Below, one piece after another: positions 1 to 7,588 of a stretch of DNA of 64,000 bases; the first letter of the stretch is position 1, and every line of letters starts with the position of its first letter. The stretch lies in contig CAZNPV010000001.1 of assembly GCA_964575025.1 (NCBI GenBank), forward strand, positions 62,001-126,000. The letters run 5' to 3'. The notes beneath the pieces were generated by a model, which worked only from the letters and a program-made list of their open reading frames with translations, was not told the origin of the DNA and did no database searches. A program made the position numbers and the translations under genes. This DNA comes from JABMQB01 sp964575025 (GTDB taxonomy: Bacteria; Bacteroidota; Bacteroidia; Bacteroidales; Prolixibacteraceae).

Positions 1-722
1 TCCTGCTTAATGGAATTGAAAAATCACTGTTTGCAACTGCCGATGATGAATTACGCCCTGTAATGAACGGTATTTTCGTTGAATTGACAAATGATTACAT
101 AAGTTTTGTAGCTTCCGATGCCCACAAACTGGTGCGCTATCGCAGGCTTGATGCAAAAGCAGAAATTGAATCTTCTTTTATCCTGCCTAAAAAACCTGCA
201 AGCCTTCTAAAAGGGCTGTTGCCCAGAGAAGAGGCAGACGTCAAACTGGAGTTTGATGATAAAAACGCATTTTTTATTTTAGATAATTACAAACTGATCT
301 GTCGCCTGGTGGAAGGGAATTATCCGAGTTATAATTCCGTAATACCCACCAACAATACGAATGTAATGTCTATCGACAGACTGGCATTTTACAATACCAT
401 ACGGCGTGTTTCTGTGTTTTCAAATCAGGCAAGCAACCTGATAAAACTCAACCTTGAGGGAAATCAGGTCGTGGTTTCCGCACAGGATATTGATTTTTCC
501 ATCTCAGCTGTTGAAAGGTTAAATTGCCATTACGAAGGAGAGGCCATGGAAATTGGCTTTAAAGCGACTTTCCTTATGGAGATTCTCTCCAATATCTCCT
601 CCTCTGATATTAAGGTCGAATTGAGTGACCCGACGCGGGCCGGACTGATTCTTCCGGATCAGACTGAAAATGAAGATGAGGATGTTTTGATGTTGTTAAT
701 GCCCATGATGATAAACGCATAG
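1..722 (+). CDS. dnaN: DNA polymerase III beta subunit (sliding clamp), 5'-truncated by the window edge
   Basis: C-terminal part of the ring-shaped processivity clamp that tethers DNA polymerase III to DNA in the cytoplasm. The reading frame is open from base 3 to the stop at 720-722, so about 240 residues of a protein usually near 370 are present and the start lies outside the window. Clamp signatures are visible: a central stretch with CRLVEGNYPSY and IPTNN, and the C-terminal MLLMPMM tail, the conserved clamp ending in Bacteroidota. The methionine at 63 is internal: the frame continues upstream with clamp-like sequence (LFATADDELRPVMNGIF). A strong hairpin and T-run directly downstream ends the transcript. 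The family assignment is firm. Confidence 0.96.
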   Translation, partial: LLNGIEKSLFATADDELRPVMNGIFVELTNDYISFVASDAHKLVRYRRLDAKAEIESSFILPKKPASLLKGLLPREEADVKLEFDDKNAFFILDNYKLICRLVEGNYPSYNSVIPTNNTNVMSIDRLAFYNTIRRVSVFSNQASNLIKLNLEGNQVVVSAQDIDFSISAVERLNCHYEGEAMEIGFKATFLMEILSNISSSDIKVELSDPTRAGLILPDQTENEDEDVLMLLMPMMINA

Positions 723-740
723 AATTTTTTTCTGGATATA

Positions 741-813
741 GGGCATCTCTGATTCCATAAAGATTCAAAAACAGTGTCTTTGCCTATTGGTTTCAGAGAT
801 ACCCTTTTTTTTT
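741..813 (+). terminator. Intrinsic terminator of dnaN with a large loop
   Basis: Left arm GGGcATCTCTGA (741-752) pairs with right arm TCAGAGATaCCC (793-804): eight pairs, one C/A mismatch, then three G-C pairs. Nine T residues follow at 805-813. The 40-nt loop can itself pair partly (AAAGA with TCTTT). The hairpin covers the alternative upstream start of the next gene, which argues against that start. Confidence 0.75.
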
Positions 814-864
814 ATTGGGCAACAGGAAAAGAGAAGTCCGGCAAAATTAAACATTTATAATCAG

Positions 865-1671
865 ATGAAATTAAACCTAAAAAATCCACTGGTCTTCCTG
901 GATCTTGAAACAACCGGAATAAACATTGTTACCGACCGCATTGTTGAAATAGCCCTTTTAAAAATACATGTTGACGGGACCGAAGAGGAGATTCTTCTGA
1001 GGATCAATCCGGAAATATCCATTTCAGCAGAGGCTTCACGCATCCATGGAATTACCGATGACGATGTGAAAGGGGAACCAACCTTTAAAGAAGTTGCAAA
1101 ATCACTGGCGCAGTTTATCGAAGGTTGTGACCTGGCAGGATTTAATTCCAACCGGTTTGATATTCCCCTGTTAGCTGAAGAATTTGAAAGAGCTGGAATT
1201 GATATTGACCTGAAAAAGAAAAAATGCATCGATGTACAGGCGATTTTTCATAAAATGGAGAAAAGAACCCTTAAAGCAGCCTTCAAATTCTACTGTAAGA
1301 AGGAGCTGATAGATGCCCATAGCGCCATGGCTGATACCCGGGCAACCTATGAAGTAATGCAGGCCCAGCTTGACAGGTACAAAGATTCAATCTATGAAGA
1401 CCCTAACGGCAATAAAACGGCACCGGTTGTCAACGATGTAGATCAACTCAGTGAATTTTCATCCTATAACCGCAATGTGGATTTTGTGGGTAGGATCGTT
1501 TACGATGAAAACGGTGTGGAAGTGTTTAATTTCGGTAAAAACAAAGGAGTTCCCGTAGAAAAAGTGTTGGAAGAACAACCGGGGTATTTTGGATGGATTA
1601 TGAACAGTGAGTTTCCCCTCTATACCAAAAAAGTACTTACCCACATCAAATTAAGAATGAAGGATAAGTGA
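865..1671 (+). CDS. DnaQ-like 3'-5' exonuclease (DNA polymerase III epsilon-type)
   Basis: 268-residue protein with an N-terminal DEDD exonuclease domain (about residues 5-175). Exo I is FLDLETTG, Exo II is GFNSNRFDIPLL, and Exo III is HSAMADTRATYEV with its catalytic His and Asp, so it is of the DEDDh type. It would remove 3' nucleotides in proofreading or repair. The remaining ~90 residues form an extra C-terminal region with FNFGKNKGVPVEKV and PGYFGWIM, as is usual for this Bacteroidota family. The frame is open from 787, but the ATG at 865 is chosen because the upstream part lies inside the dnaN terminator and reads as low-complexity, non-conserved sequence. The dnaN-exonuclease order is common in Bacteroidales. 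Confidence 0.9.
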   Translation: MKLNLKNPLVFLDLETTGINIVTDRIVEIALLKIHVDGTEEEILLRINPEISISAEASRIHGITDDDVKGEPTFKEVAKSLAQFIEGCDLAGFNSNRFDIPLLAEEFERAGIDIDLKKKKCIDVQAIFHKMEKRTLKAAFKFYCKKELIDAHSAMADTRATYEVMQAQLDRYKDSIYEDPNGNKTAPVVNDVDQLSEFSSYNRNVDFVGRIVYDENGVEVFNFGKNKGVPVEKVLEEQPGYFGWIMNSEFPLYTKKVLTHIKLRMKDK

Positions 1672-1718
1672 ACAAAGACTGGCTTTGAGGAAAGGGAGGA
1701 GATAAAGGACAAATTTCT

Positions 1719-2333
1719 ATGAAGATAATCTGTATTGGCAGAAATTATGTGGCGCATGCCCGTGAACTGAACAACGAAGTGCCGGAGGAACCTGTGATCT
1801 TTATGAAACCCGATTCTGCCCTGCTTCGCAATAACGAAACCTTCTATATCCCTGAATTTTCAAAAAACATCCATTACGAAATTGAACTGGTAGTTAAAAT
1901 AAACCGGGTAGGACGGCATATTGAAAAAAGATTTGCCCACCGGTATTATCAGGAAATTGGCCTGGGCATCGATTTCACAGCACGGGATCTTCAGGATCAA
2001 CTGAGAAAAAAAGGATTGCCCTGGGAAATTGCAAAAGGATTTGATAAATCGGCTGTTCTGGCAAATACATTCATCCCTAAGGATCAATTCAGGGATCTGA
2101 ACGGTATAAAATTTCGTCTCGATATCAACGGAAAAACAGTGCAGCAGGGGGATTCTTCCCGGATGATCTTTCCTGTTGATGAACTCATTTCGCACCTATC
2201 GAAATATTTCATGGTAAAGATGGGGGATTTGATTTATACAGGTACTCCGGCAGGCACCGGCCCGGTAAAAAGGAACGATCACCTGGAAGGGTACCTCGAG
2301 GAACAGAAACTGCTGGATTTTTATGTGAAATAA
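1719..2333 (+). CDS. Fumarylacetoacetate hydrolase (FAH) family protein, acylpyruvase/YcgM-like
   Basis: 204 residues, a single FAH fold of the short FAHD1/YcgM type. Seen: IGRNYVAHA at the N-terminus, the metal-binding IHYEIELVV segment, GIDFTARDLQ, GLPWEIAKGFDKSA, and the C-terminal GDLIYTGTPAGTGPV. The family binds Mg2+ or Mn2+ and hydrolyses, decarboxylates or tautomerises short beta-keto acids such as acylpyruvates and oxaloacetate; the exact substrate cannot be read from sequence. A purine-rich GGGAGGAG lies about 20 nt before the ATG. It follows the exonuclease by 47 nt on the same strand and may be cotranscribed. Confidence 0.88.
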   Translation: MKIICIGRNYVAHARELNNEVPEEPVIFMKPDSALLRNNETFYIPEFSKNIHYEIELVVKINRVGRHIEKRFAHRYYQEIGLGIDFTARDLQDQLRKKGLPWEIAKGFDKSAVLANTFIPKDQFRDLNGIKFRLDINGKTVQQGDSSRMIFPVDELISHLSKYFMVKMGDLIYTGTPAGTGPVKRNDHLEGYLEEQKLLDFYVK

Positions 2334-2413
2334 GATGAAAAATCCTGATTCTGATCCGGACATGCAAAACCGTGATGGTGCGTGCTGCATTCAGGGAATG
2401 GTTGGAATGCAGA

Positions 2414-3247
2414 TTAATGAAGGAGGATTTTCACAAATACCGGCAAGTGGTCTGACGGGTAGCGGTTGTCTTTTGAATCGCTAAGGACGGCATATTTCAG
2501 GACACTTACTTTTTTATTTACAAAGATATAATCGATTCTCCGGTCAAGAGGGCTGTTGTGATCAAACCCGTTATAGGTTCCGTAGGGTCCGTAAGGAGGT
2601 TCAACCGAGACATCCCGGCTGTCGTTGAATTCTTTTTTAATGAGGGATATAGGTTGTGTATCCGGCGTCAGGTTAAAATCACCGGTAAGAATTACGGGAA
2701 GGTTTTTATCTTGGTTCTTGGCAGCAACAGAATCACAGATAAGGACTGCGGAGTTTGCCCGTGCTGTATCTCCCATGTGGTCGAAGTGGGTATTAAAAAC
2801 ATAGAATTGTTTTCCGGTTTCTTTCTGTAGAAACTTTCCCCATGTACACACACGGTTACAGGCAGCATCCCACCCAGGTCCTGGTTTTTCAGGTGTTTCC
2901 GAGAGCCAGAACTGTCCCTTTTCAATAAGGGTTAATTTGTTCTTGTCATAGAACAGGGGACAGAATTCTCCTTTTTCGTGGCCGTCGTCGCGGCCGGTTC
3001 CCATCCAGCCAAACTGTGGCAGGGCTCGTTGAATGTCTTTCATTTGTCCATAAAGAACTTCCTGTAAACCAAAGAGATCAACCTCATGGAATCGCAACAG
3101 TCCGGTAACGTCATCTGTTCGGTTAGGCCAGGCATTGATTCCATCGGCGGGAGTATTCAGACGGATGTTAAAAGAAGCGATGTTTAGATCCTGTGCAAAA
3201 AGGGGTACGCTTCCAAACAACAAAAGAAGAAATCCTATTCGTTTCAT
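2414..3247 (-). CDS. Secreted endonuclease/exonuclease/phosphatase (EEP) family protein
   Basis: 277 residues with a cleavable signal peptide (hydrophobic residues 4-18 ending in LFAQ). EEP motifs appear in order: ASFNIRLN, DLFGLQEVL (metal-binding Glu), FNTHFDH, ILTGDFNLTPD, RIDYIFVN and YPSDHLPV with the catalytic Asp-His pair. The family cleaves phosphodiester or phosphomonoester bonds with Mg2+. Exported Bacteroidota members like this one are normally annotated simply as endonuclease/exonuclease/phosphatase, and the true substrate (nucleic acid, lipid or sugar phosphate) is unknown. It has its own -7 box upstream and lies downstream of, and in the same direction as, the xylanase gene. Confidence 0.88.
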   Translation of the reverse strand: MKRIGFLLLLFGSVPLFAQDLNIASFNIRLNTPADGINAWPNRTDDVTGLLRFHEVDLFGLQEVLYGQMKDIQRALPQFGWMGTGRDDGHEKGEFCPLFYDKNKLTLIEKGQFWLSETPEKPGPGWDAACNRVCTWGKFLQKETGKQFYVFNTHFDHMGDTARANSAVLICDSVAAKNQDKNLPVILTGDFNLTPDTQPISLIKKEFNDSRDVSVEPPYGPYGTYNGFDHNSPLDRRIDYIFVNKKVSVLKYAVLSDSKDNRYPSDHLPVFVKILLH

Positions 3248-3280
3248 GTTTGCTTAAATTTCACCAGGTTTGTATTTCTT

Positions 3281-3288
3281 CAAAAATA
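3281..3288 (-). promoter_or_regulatory. Bacteroidota -7 promoter box (TAnnTTTG) for the EEP gene
   Basis: On the minus strand the bases read TATTTTTG, an exact match to TAnnTTTG, 33 nt before the ATG. A perfect 11-bp hairpin sits immediately upstream, where the spacer and -33 region would be. Confidence 0.45.
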
Positions 3289-3290
3289 CG

Positions 3291-3372
3291 AAAGGAGATG
3301 GAAAAACCATCTCCTTTGAACCTTATTATTTACCTGACGTAAATAATTGGGAAACCATAGTATAGCACTATG
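3291..3372. repeat. Three consecutive small inverted repeats between the xylanase and EEP genes
   Basis: Three perfect hairpins in a row: 3291-3317 (11-bp arms AAAGGAGATGG/CCATCTCCTTT, 5-nt loop), 3325-3347 (9-bp arms ATTATTTAC/GTAAATAAT, 5-nt loop) and 3356-3372 (6-bp arms CATAGT/ACTATG, 5-nt loop). None is followed by a long T-run on the minus strand, so terminator function for the xylanase gene is possible but weak. The first abuts the EEP -7 box and could be an operator. Confidence 0.5.
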
Positions 3373-3432
3373 AACCTCAACGTAAGGGAATCATTTGTTG
3401 TAAGTCATATTACTCACCGCAAAAATTGTGCC

Positions 3433-4686
3433 TTAAAAAAACACTTCTGTTGATCCGTTTTGTTTGGTCAGGTCAACGGTTTTTGTTTGGTTATTGCAGG
3501 TGATCTCATACTTTCCGTAGAAGGCACGGATTTTCACGATTCCGTCCGGTCCAATTTTTTTTTCTTCACGGGTCCACCATTCATTAAAAACCAGGTTACG
3601 ATATGCTTTTACCTGGGGACGGGGTGACCAGTCTTCCTTCCACATAGCGCAATGGGGTTGCCAGTGTGAACCGGCCCAGAATCCCCACATTATAACGGCA
3701 TGTACGGCCGGATGGGCAAAGTAGAGGGGCAAAAGTTTGTTTAATTCGTTGACCTGAACCTGTTCATCTGCGTAGGCGAAAAGAGCTTCGGTGATTTTTA
3801 CGGGTAATCCGAACTGAGCCAATTGATCGAGGTTGGATTGGACTTTTTCGGCCGGGGTGGTCATGGTGGTTCGCATGGAAAGGTGGCCCTGGCAGCCTAT
3901 CCCGTCGATGGGGACCCCGTTATCAAGGAGGTTTCGGATTTGTTTGATGTAAGGCCCGGCATTGAATCCCATGTCGAGGATGCCATAATCATTCAGGAAA
4001 AGGTTGGCTTCAGGATTGGCTGCTTTGACAATCCATGCCATTTCATTGATTACACCGTAGCCCAGCCTCCGGCGGAAAAAATCGCCATGGAGCATTTCGT
4101 TGTTCAGGTCAAATTCATTGATCCGTCCCTTAAAATGGGTTGCTACGCTGATTCCCCTGTTGACCACTGCCTTTCGCAGTTGGGCATTGTTTAACGGGAA
4201 AAGCCACGGATTCATAAATTCATCTTTGGCCCAGTAAATACAATGTCCCCGCATAGGGATCTCCCGTTCATGGCAAAGCTCCCAGATACGGCCAGCGATG
4301 GTATAATCGACTTTCCCCTGGACTTTTTCATTTTCATACCACTTGAGGGCATTTTCATGAACCGCATAATTAAAGTTTTCTTCCAGTACTTCCAGGTATT
4401 TTGCACGGTCGGAAGCAGAAAAAGAATTCGGGGCAGATTCGGCCAGTTCGTTGGGGATAGCGGTGCCAAATAAGAATTCGTGCCTGGTCTGCTCGATTTT
4501 TACTATAGCTCCCGGTTGTGCATGGATCACCAGATCACCCATACGGATCGCTTCAATCCGTTTTTGAATCTGTTCAGGTGCTACTTTTTCAGCTGCTGTT
4601 AATGCATCGGGATTTTCCTGCGCTTGTGCGGATAGAACAAACAGGAATGCAGTTAAAATAGTAATTAAAAGAGGTTCTCGATTCAT
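3433..4686 (-). CDS. GH10 endo-1,4-beta-xylanase, secreted
   Basis: 417 residues: signal peptide (1-22, ending AQA), then a single GH10 barrel without a recognisable carbohydrate-binding module. The acid/base glutamate lies in FDLNNEMLHG (Glu197) and the nucleophile in LPVKITEALF (Glu300). The substrate-binding HCIYWA segment and the C-terminal MWGFWAGSHWQP and DWSPRPQVKAYRNLV stretches are typical of the plant-like branch of GH10. It would cut the beta-1,4-xylose backbone of xylan in the periplasm or at the cell surface; substrate preference is inference. It starts 5 nt after the stop of the kinase-fold gene, so the two are probably cotranscribed. Confidence 0.9.
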   Translation of the reverse strand: MNREPLLITILTAFLFVLSAQAQENPDALTAAEKVAPEQIQKRIEAIRMGDLVIHAQPGAIVKIEQTRHEFLFGTAIPNELAESAPNSFSASDRAKYLEVLEENFNYAVHENALKWYENEKVQGKVDYTIAGRIWELCHEREIPMRGHCIYWAKDEFMNPWLFPLNNAQLRKAVVNRGISVATHFKGRINEFDLNNEMLHGDFFRRRLGYGVINEMAWIVKAANPEANLFLNDYGILDMGFNAGPYIKQIRNLLDNGVPIDGIGCQGHLSMRTTMTTPAEKVQSNLDQLAQFGLPVKITEALFAYADEQVQVNELNKLLPLYFAHPAVHAVIMWGFWAGSHWQPHCAMWKEDWSPRPQVKAYRNLVFNEWWTREEKKIGPDGIVKIRAFYGKYEITCNNQTKTVDLTKQNGSTEVFF

Positions 4687-4691
4687 TCGTT

Positions 4692-5558
4692 TTATTTTTT
4701 TTGTCTGTAAAAAAAGTGATCAATATTAGGTGCACCCGTGTTTTTTGATAATTTGCGTACCATAATCCATATCCATGGCAAATGGGGGGGGGTTTTCAAT
4801 TTCCTGGTGATATCTTCTTTTTCAGTAGGTGTCAGATGCGCACAATTCATAATATACTCTTTACTGAGATCCAGTATCCGGGATGCATAGGATGGTCTCA
4901 ACCTGCAACAACTGCCAATAATTCCTGTAAACATCCTGTCTAACTGATAAAACTCATCAGATACGATATTCATCATTTTAGCAGGCAGGATTTTTTTGAT
5001 CCATTTACCGAATGGGGACATGGTAATGATCAAACGGTTTACCTCCTTCTGTTTCTTGAGCATCGGAGGAAACGTATCAAAAAAATAAAGTTGTGAGTTA
5101 TATAGGGCATAATTCCTGATGGTTGGATGAAATCCAATATCCACCATACTTTCTTTTCGTTTCCAGAATGAAAGAATGTCATTGAACAGAAGGATACATA
5201 TTTCGTGTATCTCTTCGATGGAGGCAGATAGTATAATATTCCTTAAAAGACATTGGTCCTTAAATGGCTCCTGAATAATTACCAGTTGTTCCCTGTTCCG
5301 GATTTTTCTTGATATGATGCGTGTATCTGGTATGTTAATTCCCAGGGATTTAAGAACTGAAACATATTCGTTATGATTTTCAATAATCCCGGAAACCGTG
5401 GCGGTATCTTTTACAGGGAGGTACTGTTTTACAATGAATTCCCTGCCTTCGTATTCCAGACGGTAGGGTTGTGAGAAAAAGCCAAAATCCGAACACAACT
5501 TCTTTGATTCCGATTCTTTCAGCAGTGTTTCGATCTGGCCCTGTGTTAATGTATCCAT
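4692..5558 (-). CDS. Protein of unknown function with a kinase-like fold
   Basis: 288 residues from the ATG at 5558; an in-frame TTG at 5594 would add 12 residues but is the weaker start. No signal peptide or membrane segment. The layout resembles small aminoglycoside/lipopolysaccharide-kinase-like proteins: an N-terminal strand with GREFIVKQYLPV (candidate ATP-binding Lys), an EPF hinge-like stretch, then GFHPTIRNYALYNSQLYFFDTFPPM, where the Asp of DTFPP sits where a metal-binding Asp is expected. I see no clear HxDxxxxN catalytic loop, so activity is doubtful. It may belong to the uncharacterised DUF6206-type group; that is a guess from memory. It directly precedes the GH10 gene in one operon. 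Confidence 0.7.
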   Translation of the reverse strand: MDTLTQGQIETLLKESESKKLCSDFGFFSQPYRLEYEGREFIVKQYLPVKDTATVSGIIENHNEYVSVLKSLGINIPDTRIISRKIRNREQLVIIQEPFKDQCLLRNIILSASIEEIHEICILLFNDILSFWKRKESMVDIGFHPTIRNYALYNSQLYFFDTFPPMLKKQKEVNRLIITMSPFGKWIKKILPAKMMNIVSDEFYQLDRMFTGIIGSCCRLRPSYASRILDLSKEYIMNCAHLTPTEKEDITRKLKTPPHLPWIWIMVRKLSKNTGAPNIDHFFYRQKK

Positions 5559-5726
5559 AATTACCTGAAAAAGGATCTGTTCCAATACCGGCAACTAAAT
5601 TAGTAAAATGATGGATATTCGCAGCACATTTGTTACAAGTTCATCGATAAAGAAACGGGGAAGAGGAGTTTGTTCTTTTAAATGAATACAAGCAGGGCAA
5701 AAGGGATGGGATGGACCCATAGGATT

Positions 5727-5765
5727 AAAAAAAACCTGGTCCGGATCCGGTACCAGGTTTTTTTT
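5727..5765. terminator. Bidirectional intrinsic terminator downstream of the hydrogenase genes
   Basis: Arms AAAAAAAACCTGGT (5727-5740) and ACCAGGTTTTTTTT (5752-5765) pair perfectly over 14 positions, with an inner CCGGATCCGG palindrome and one unpaired T. The A-run reads as a U-run on the minus strand, so it would stop transcription leaving hydA, which ends 7 nt away. Confidence 0.8.
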
Positions 5766-5771
5766 ATCTTC

Positions 5772-7562
5772 TTAATACCTTTCTCTCTTTATGTATTTTG
5801 TATGCAGGAGGTGGTGAGAGATTTCTCCCAGCGGTTCTTTCAGAAAATCTTTATAAATTTTTGTAATTTCCGGGTTCATGTGTGATTTACGGATTGGCAT
5901 ATCTCCGTCTTCGGCATAGATTGCTTCGGCTCTTTTTTTACGGATTTCCGGATTTGTGGGGATGGGTTGTCCGCCGCCACCCAGGCATCCACCGGGGCAG
6001 GCCATAATTTCGATAAAGTGGTAATCGGCCTTTCCCGATTTAACAGCATCCATTACTTTCCTGGCATTTGCCAGTCCGTGTGCGACGGCACATTTTAGTT
6101 CTATGCCATCGAGGAACGCCCACTCTTTAACAGGTTTTTCAATTTTTATGGTTGCTTCCCGCACCCCTTCCAACCCACGTACCGGTGTAATATTAAGATT
6201 ATCGAAGGGTACTTCACGTCCTGTAACGATCTCATAGGCAGTACGCAGGGCTGCCTCCATAACGCCTCCGGTAGCACCAAATATCACGCCTGCACCCGTG
6301 GATTCTCCCATCAGGCGGTCAAATTTCACCGGCTCCAGTTTATTAAAATCAAGTCCGGCCTGTTTAATTAAAATGGCCATTTCGCGGGTTGTTAACACAT
6401 AATCGACATCGCGGTAGCCACTATCGTACATTTCGGGACGGGCTGCTTCGTATTTTTTTGCTGTGCAGGGCATGATCGATACCGATACGATATTTTCAGG
6501 ATCGAGCCTTCTGGCTTTGGCATAATAGGTTTTAGCCAGTGCTCCAAACATTTGTTGGGGTGATTTACATGTAGATACATTTTCCAGATATTCCGGATAC
6601 ATATGTTCAATGTATTTGATCCATCCCGGAGAACAGGATGTTGTCAAGGGGAGACGAACGTTTTCATCTTTATCGACCAGGGCTTTTTTCAGTCGGGTGA
6701 GCAACTCAGTTCCTTCTTCCATAATTGTGAGGTCTGCCGTGAAATCCGTATCAAGCACGGAGTCGAATCCAAGGCGTTTCAGTGCTGCCACCATTTTACC
6801 GGTAACTCTGGTTCCGGGTTTCAGTCCCATTTCTTCACCCAAACCAACCCTCACAGCCGGAGCTGTTTGTACAATAACATGCTTTTTCGGATCTGTAATG
6901 ACTTCCCATACTTCTTCGATGTAATTTTTTTCAACCAGTGCTCCGGTCGGACAATGGTTCACACACTGCCCACAGCTGGTACAGATCACCTCATTCATAT
7001 GCTTTTCAAAGAATGTAGTGATTTTCATCTGATCTCCTTTATGGGAAACGGTCAGGGCATTGACTCCCTGTAACTCGGCACAGGTGCGGACACAGCGCTG
7101 GCAGCGGATGCATTTGCTGTCGTCTTTGATAATCGATGGGGAAAAATTATCAATGGTATAATTTTTAAACGGAACCAGTTCAAGGAAATCCTGTGTCATA
7201 ATTTTATATTCCGAAGCCAGTTCCTGTAGTTCGCAGTTTCCGTTGCGGTAACATTTGGTGCAGTCTGCATTGTGTTCCGAAAGCAGTAATTCAATGATGT
7301 GTTTTCGTGAGTTTCGTACTTTAAGGCTGTTGGTCAATATCTCCATTCCCTCCTCACACGGGGTGGCACAAGCGGCAGAGAGCCGTTTCTGGCCTATTAA
7401 TTCAACCACACAAACCCGGCAGTTCCCGGCAACACATAAGTCTTTATGGTAACAAAGTGTAGGTATCCTGATCCCCTCTAGTTCGGCAGCTTCCAGAATG
7501 GTGAGGTTCTTATTTACTTTAACCGGCAATCCGTTTATGGTAATGTTTATTTTATCTGACAT
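5772..7562 (-). CDS. [FeFe] hydrogenase catalytic subunit (HydA/HndD type)
   Basis: 596 residues, cytoplasmic. It reversibly makes H2 from protons using electrons passed by its two partner subunits. Domains: [2Fe-2S] ferredoxin (Cys37, 43, 48, 51 region with Cys65/69), His-Cys3 cluster motif HNADCTKCYRNGNC (97-110), two [4Fe-4S] motifs CIRCQRCVRTC (151-161) and CTSCGQCVNHCP (194-205), then the H-cluster domain. H-cluster ligands: Cys310 in TSCSPGW, Cys366 in MPCTAKK, and Cys522 and Cys526 in MACPGGCLGGGGQP; the tail is a small-subunit-like segment. The first loop has Ser where the textbook motif TSCCPxW has a second Cys. It is last in a three-gene operon. Maturases HydE, HydF and HydG are not in the window. 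Confidence 0.93.
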   Translation of the reverse strand: MSDKINITINGLPVKVNKNLTILEAAELEGIRIPTLCYHKDLCVAGNCRVCVVELIGQKRLSAACATPCEEGMEILTNSLKVRNSRKHIIELLLSEHNADCTKCYRNGNCELQELASEYKIMTQDFLELVPFKNYTIDNFSPSIIKDDSKCIRCQRCVRTCAELQGVNALTVSHKGDQMKITTFFEKHMNEVICTSCGQCVNHCPTGALVEKNYIEEVWEVITDPKKHVIVQTAPAVRVGLGEEMGLKPGTRVTGKMVAALKRLGFDSVLDTDFTADLTIMEEGTELLTRLKKALVDKDENVRLPLTTSCSPGWIKYIEHMYPEYLENVSTCKSPQQMFGALAKTYYAKARRLDPENIVSVSIMPCTAKKYEAARPEMYDSGYRDVDYVLTTREMAILIKQAGLDFNKLEPVKFDRLMGESTGAGVIFGATGGVMEAALRTAYEIVTGREVPFDNLNITPVRGLEGVREATIKIEKPVKEWAFLDGIELKCAVAHGLANARKVMDAVKSGKADYHFIEIMACPGGCLGGGGQPIPTNPEIRKKRAEAIYAEDGDMPIRKSHMNPEITKIYKDFLKEPLGEISHHLLHTKYIKRERY

Positions 7563-7588
7563 TTCTTTTCTGTTAACAGGTTAATAAA

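Noticed and set aside
787..864. Upstream extension of the exonuclease gene to an earlier start
   Set aside because: It runs through the dnaN terminator hairpin and T-run and reads as phenylalanine-rich sequence unlike the family; the ATG at 865 is directly followed by the Exo I motif.
2335..2484. 49-codon open frame between the FAH and EEP genes on the plus strand
   Set aside because: It overlaps the 3' end of the convergent EEP gene and has no recognisable composition or motif.
5682..5885. Plus-strand open frame of 67 codons downstream of hydA
   Set aside because: It passes straight through the bidirectional terminator and the 3' end of hydA; low-complexity translation.
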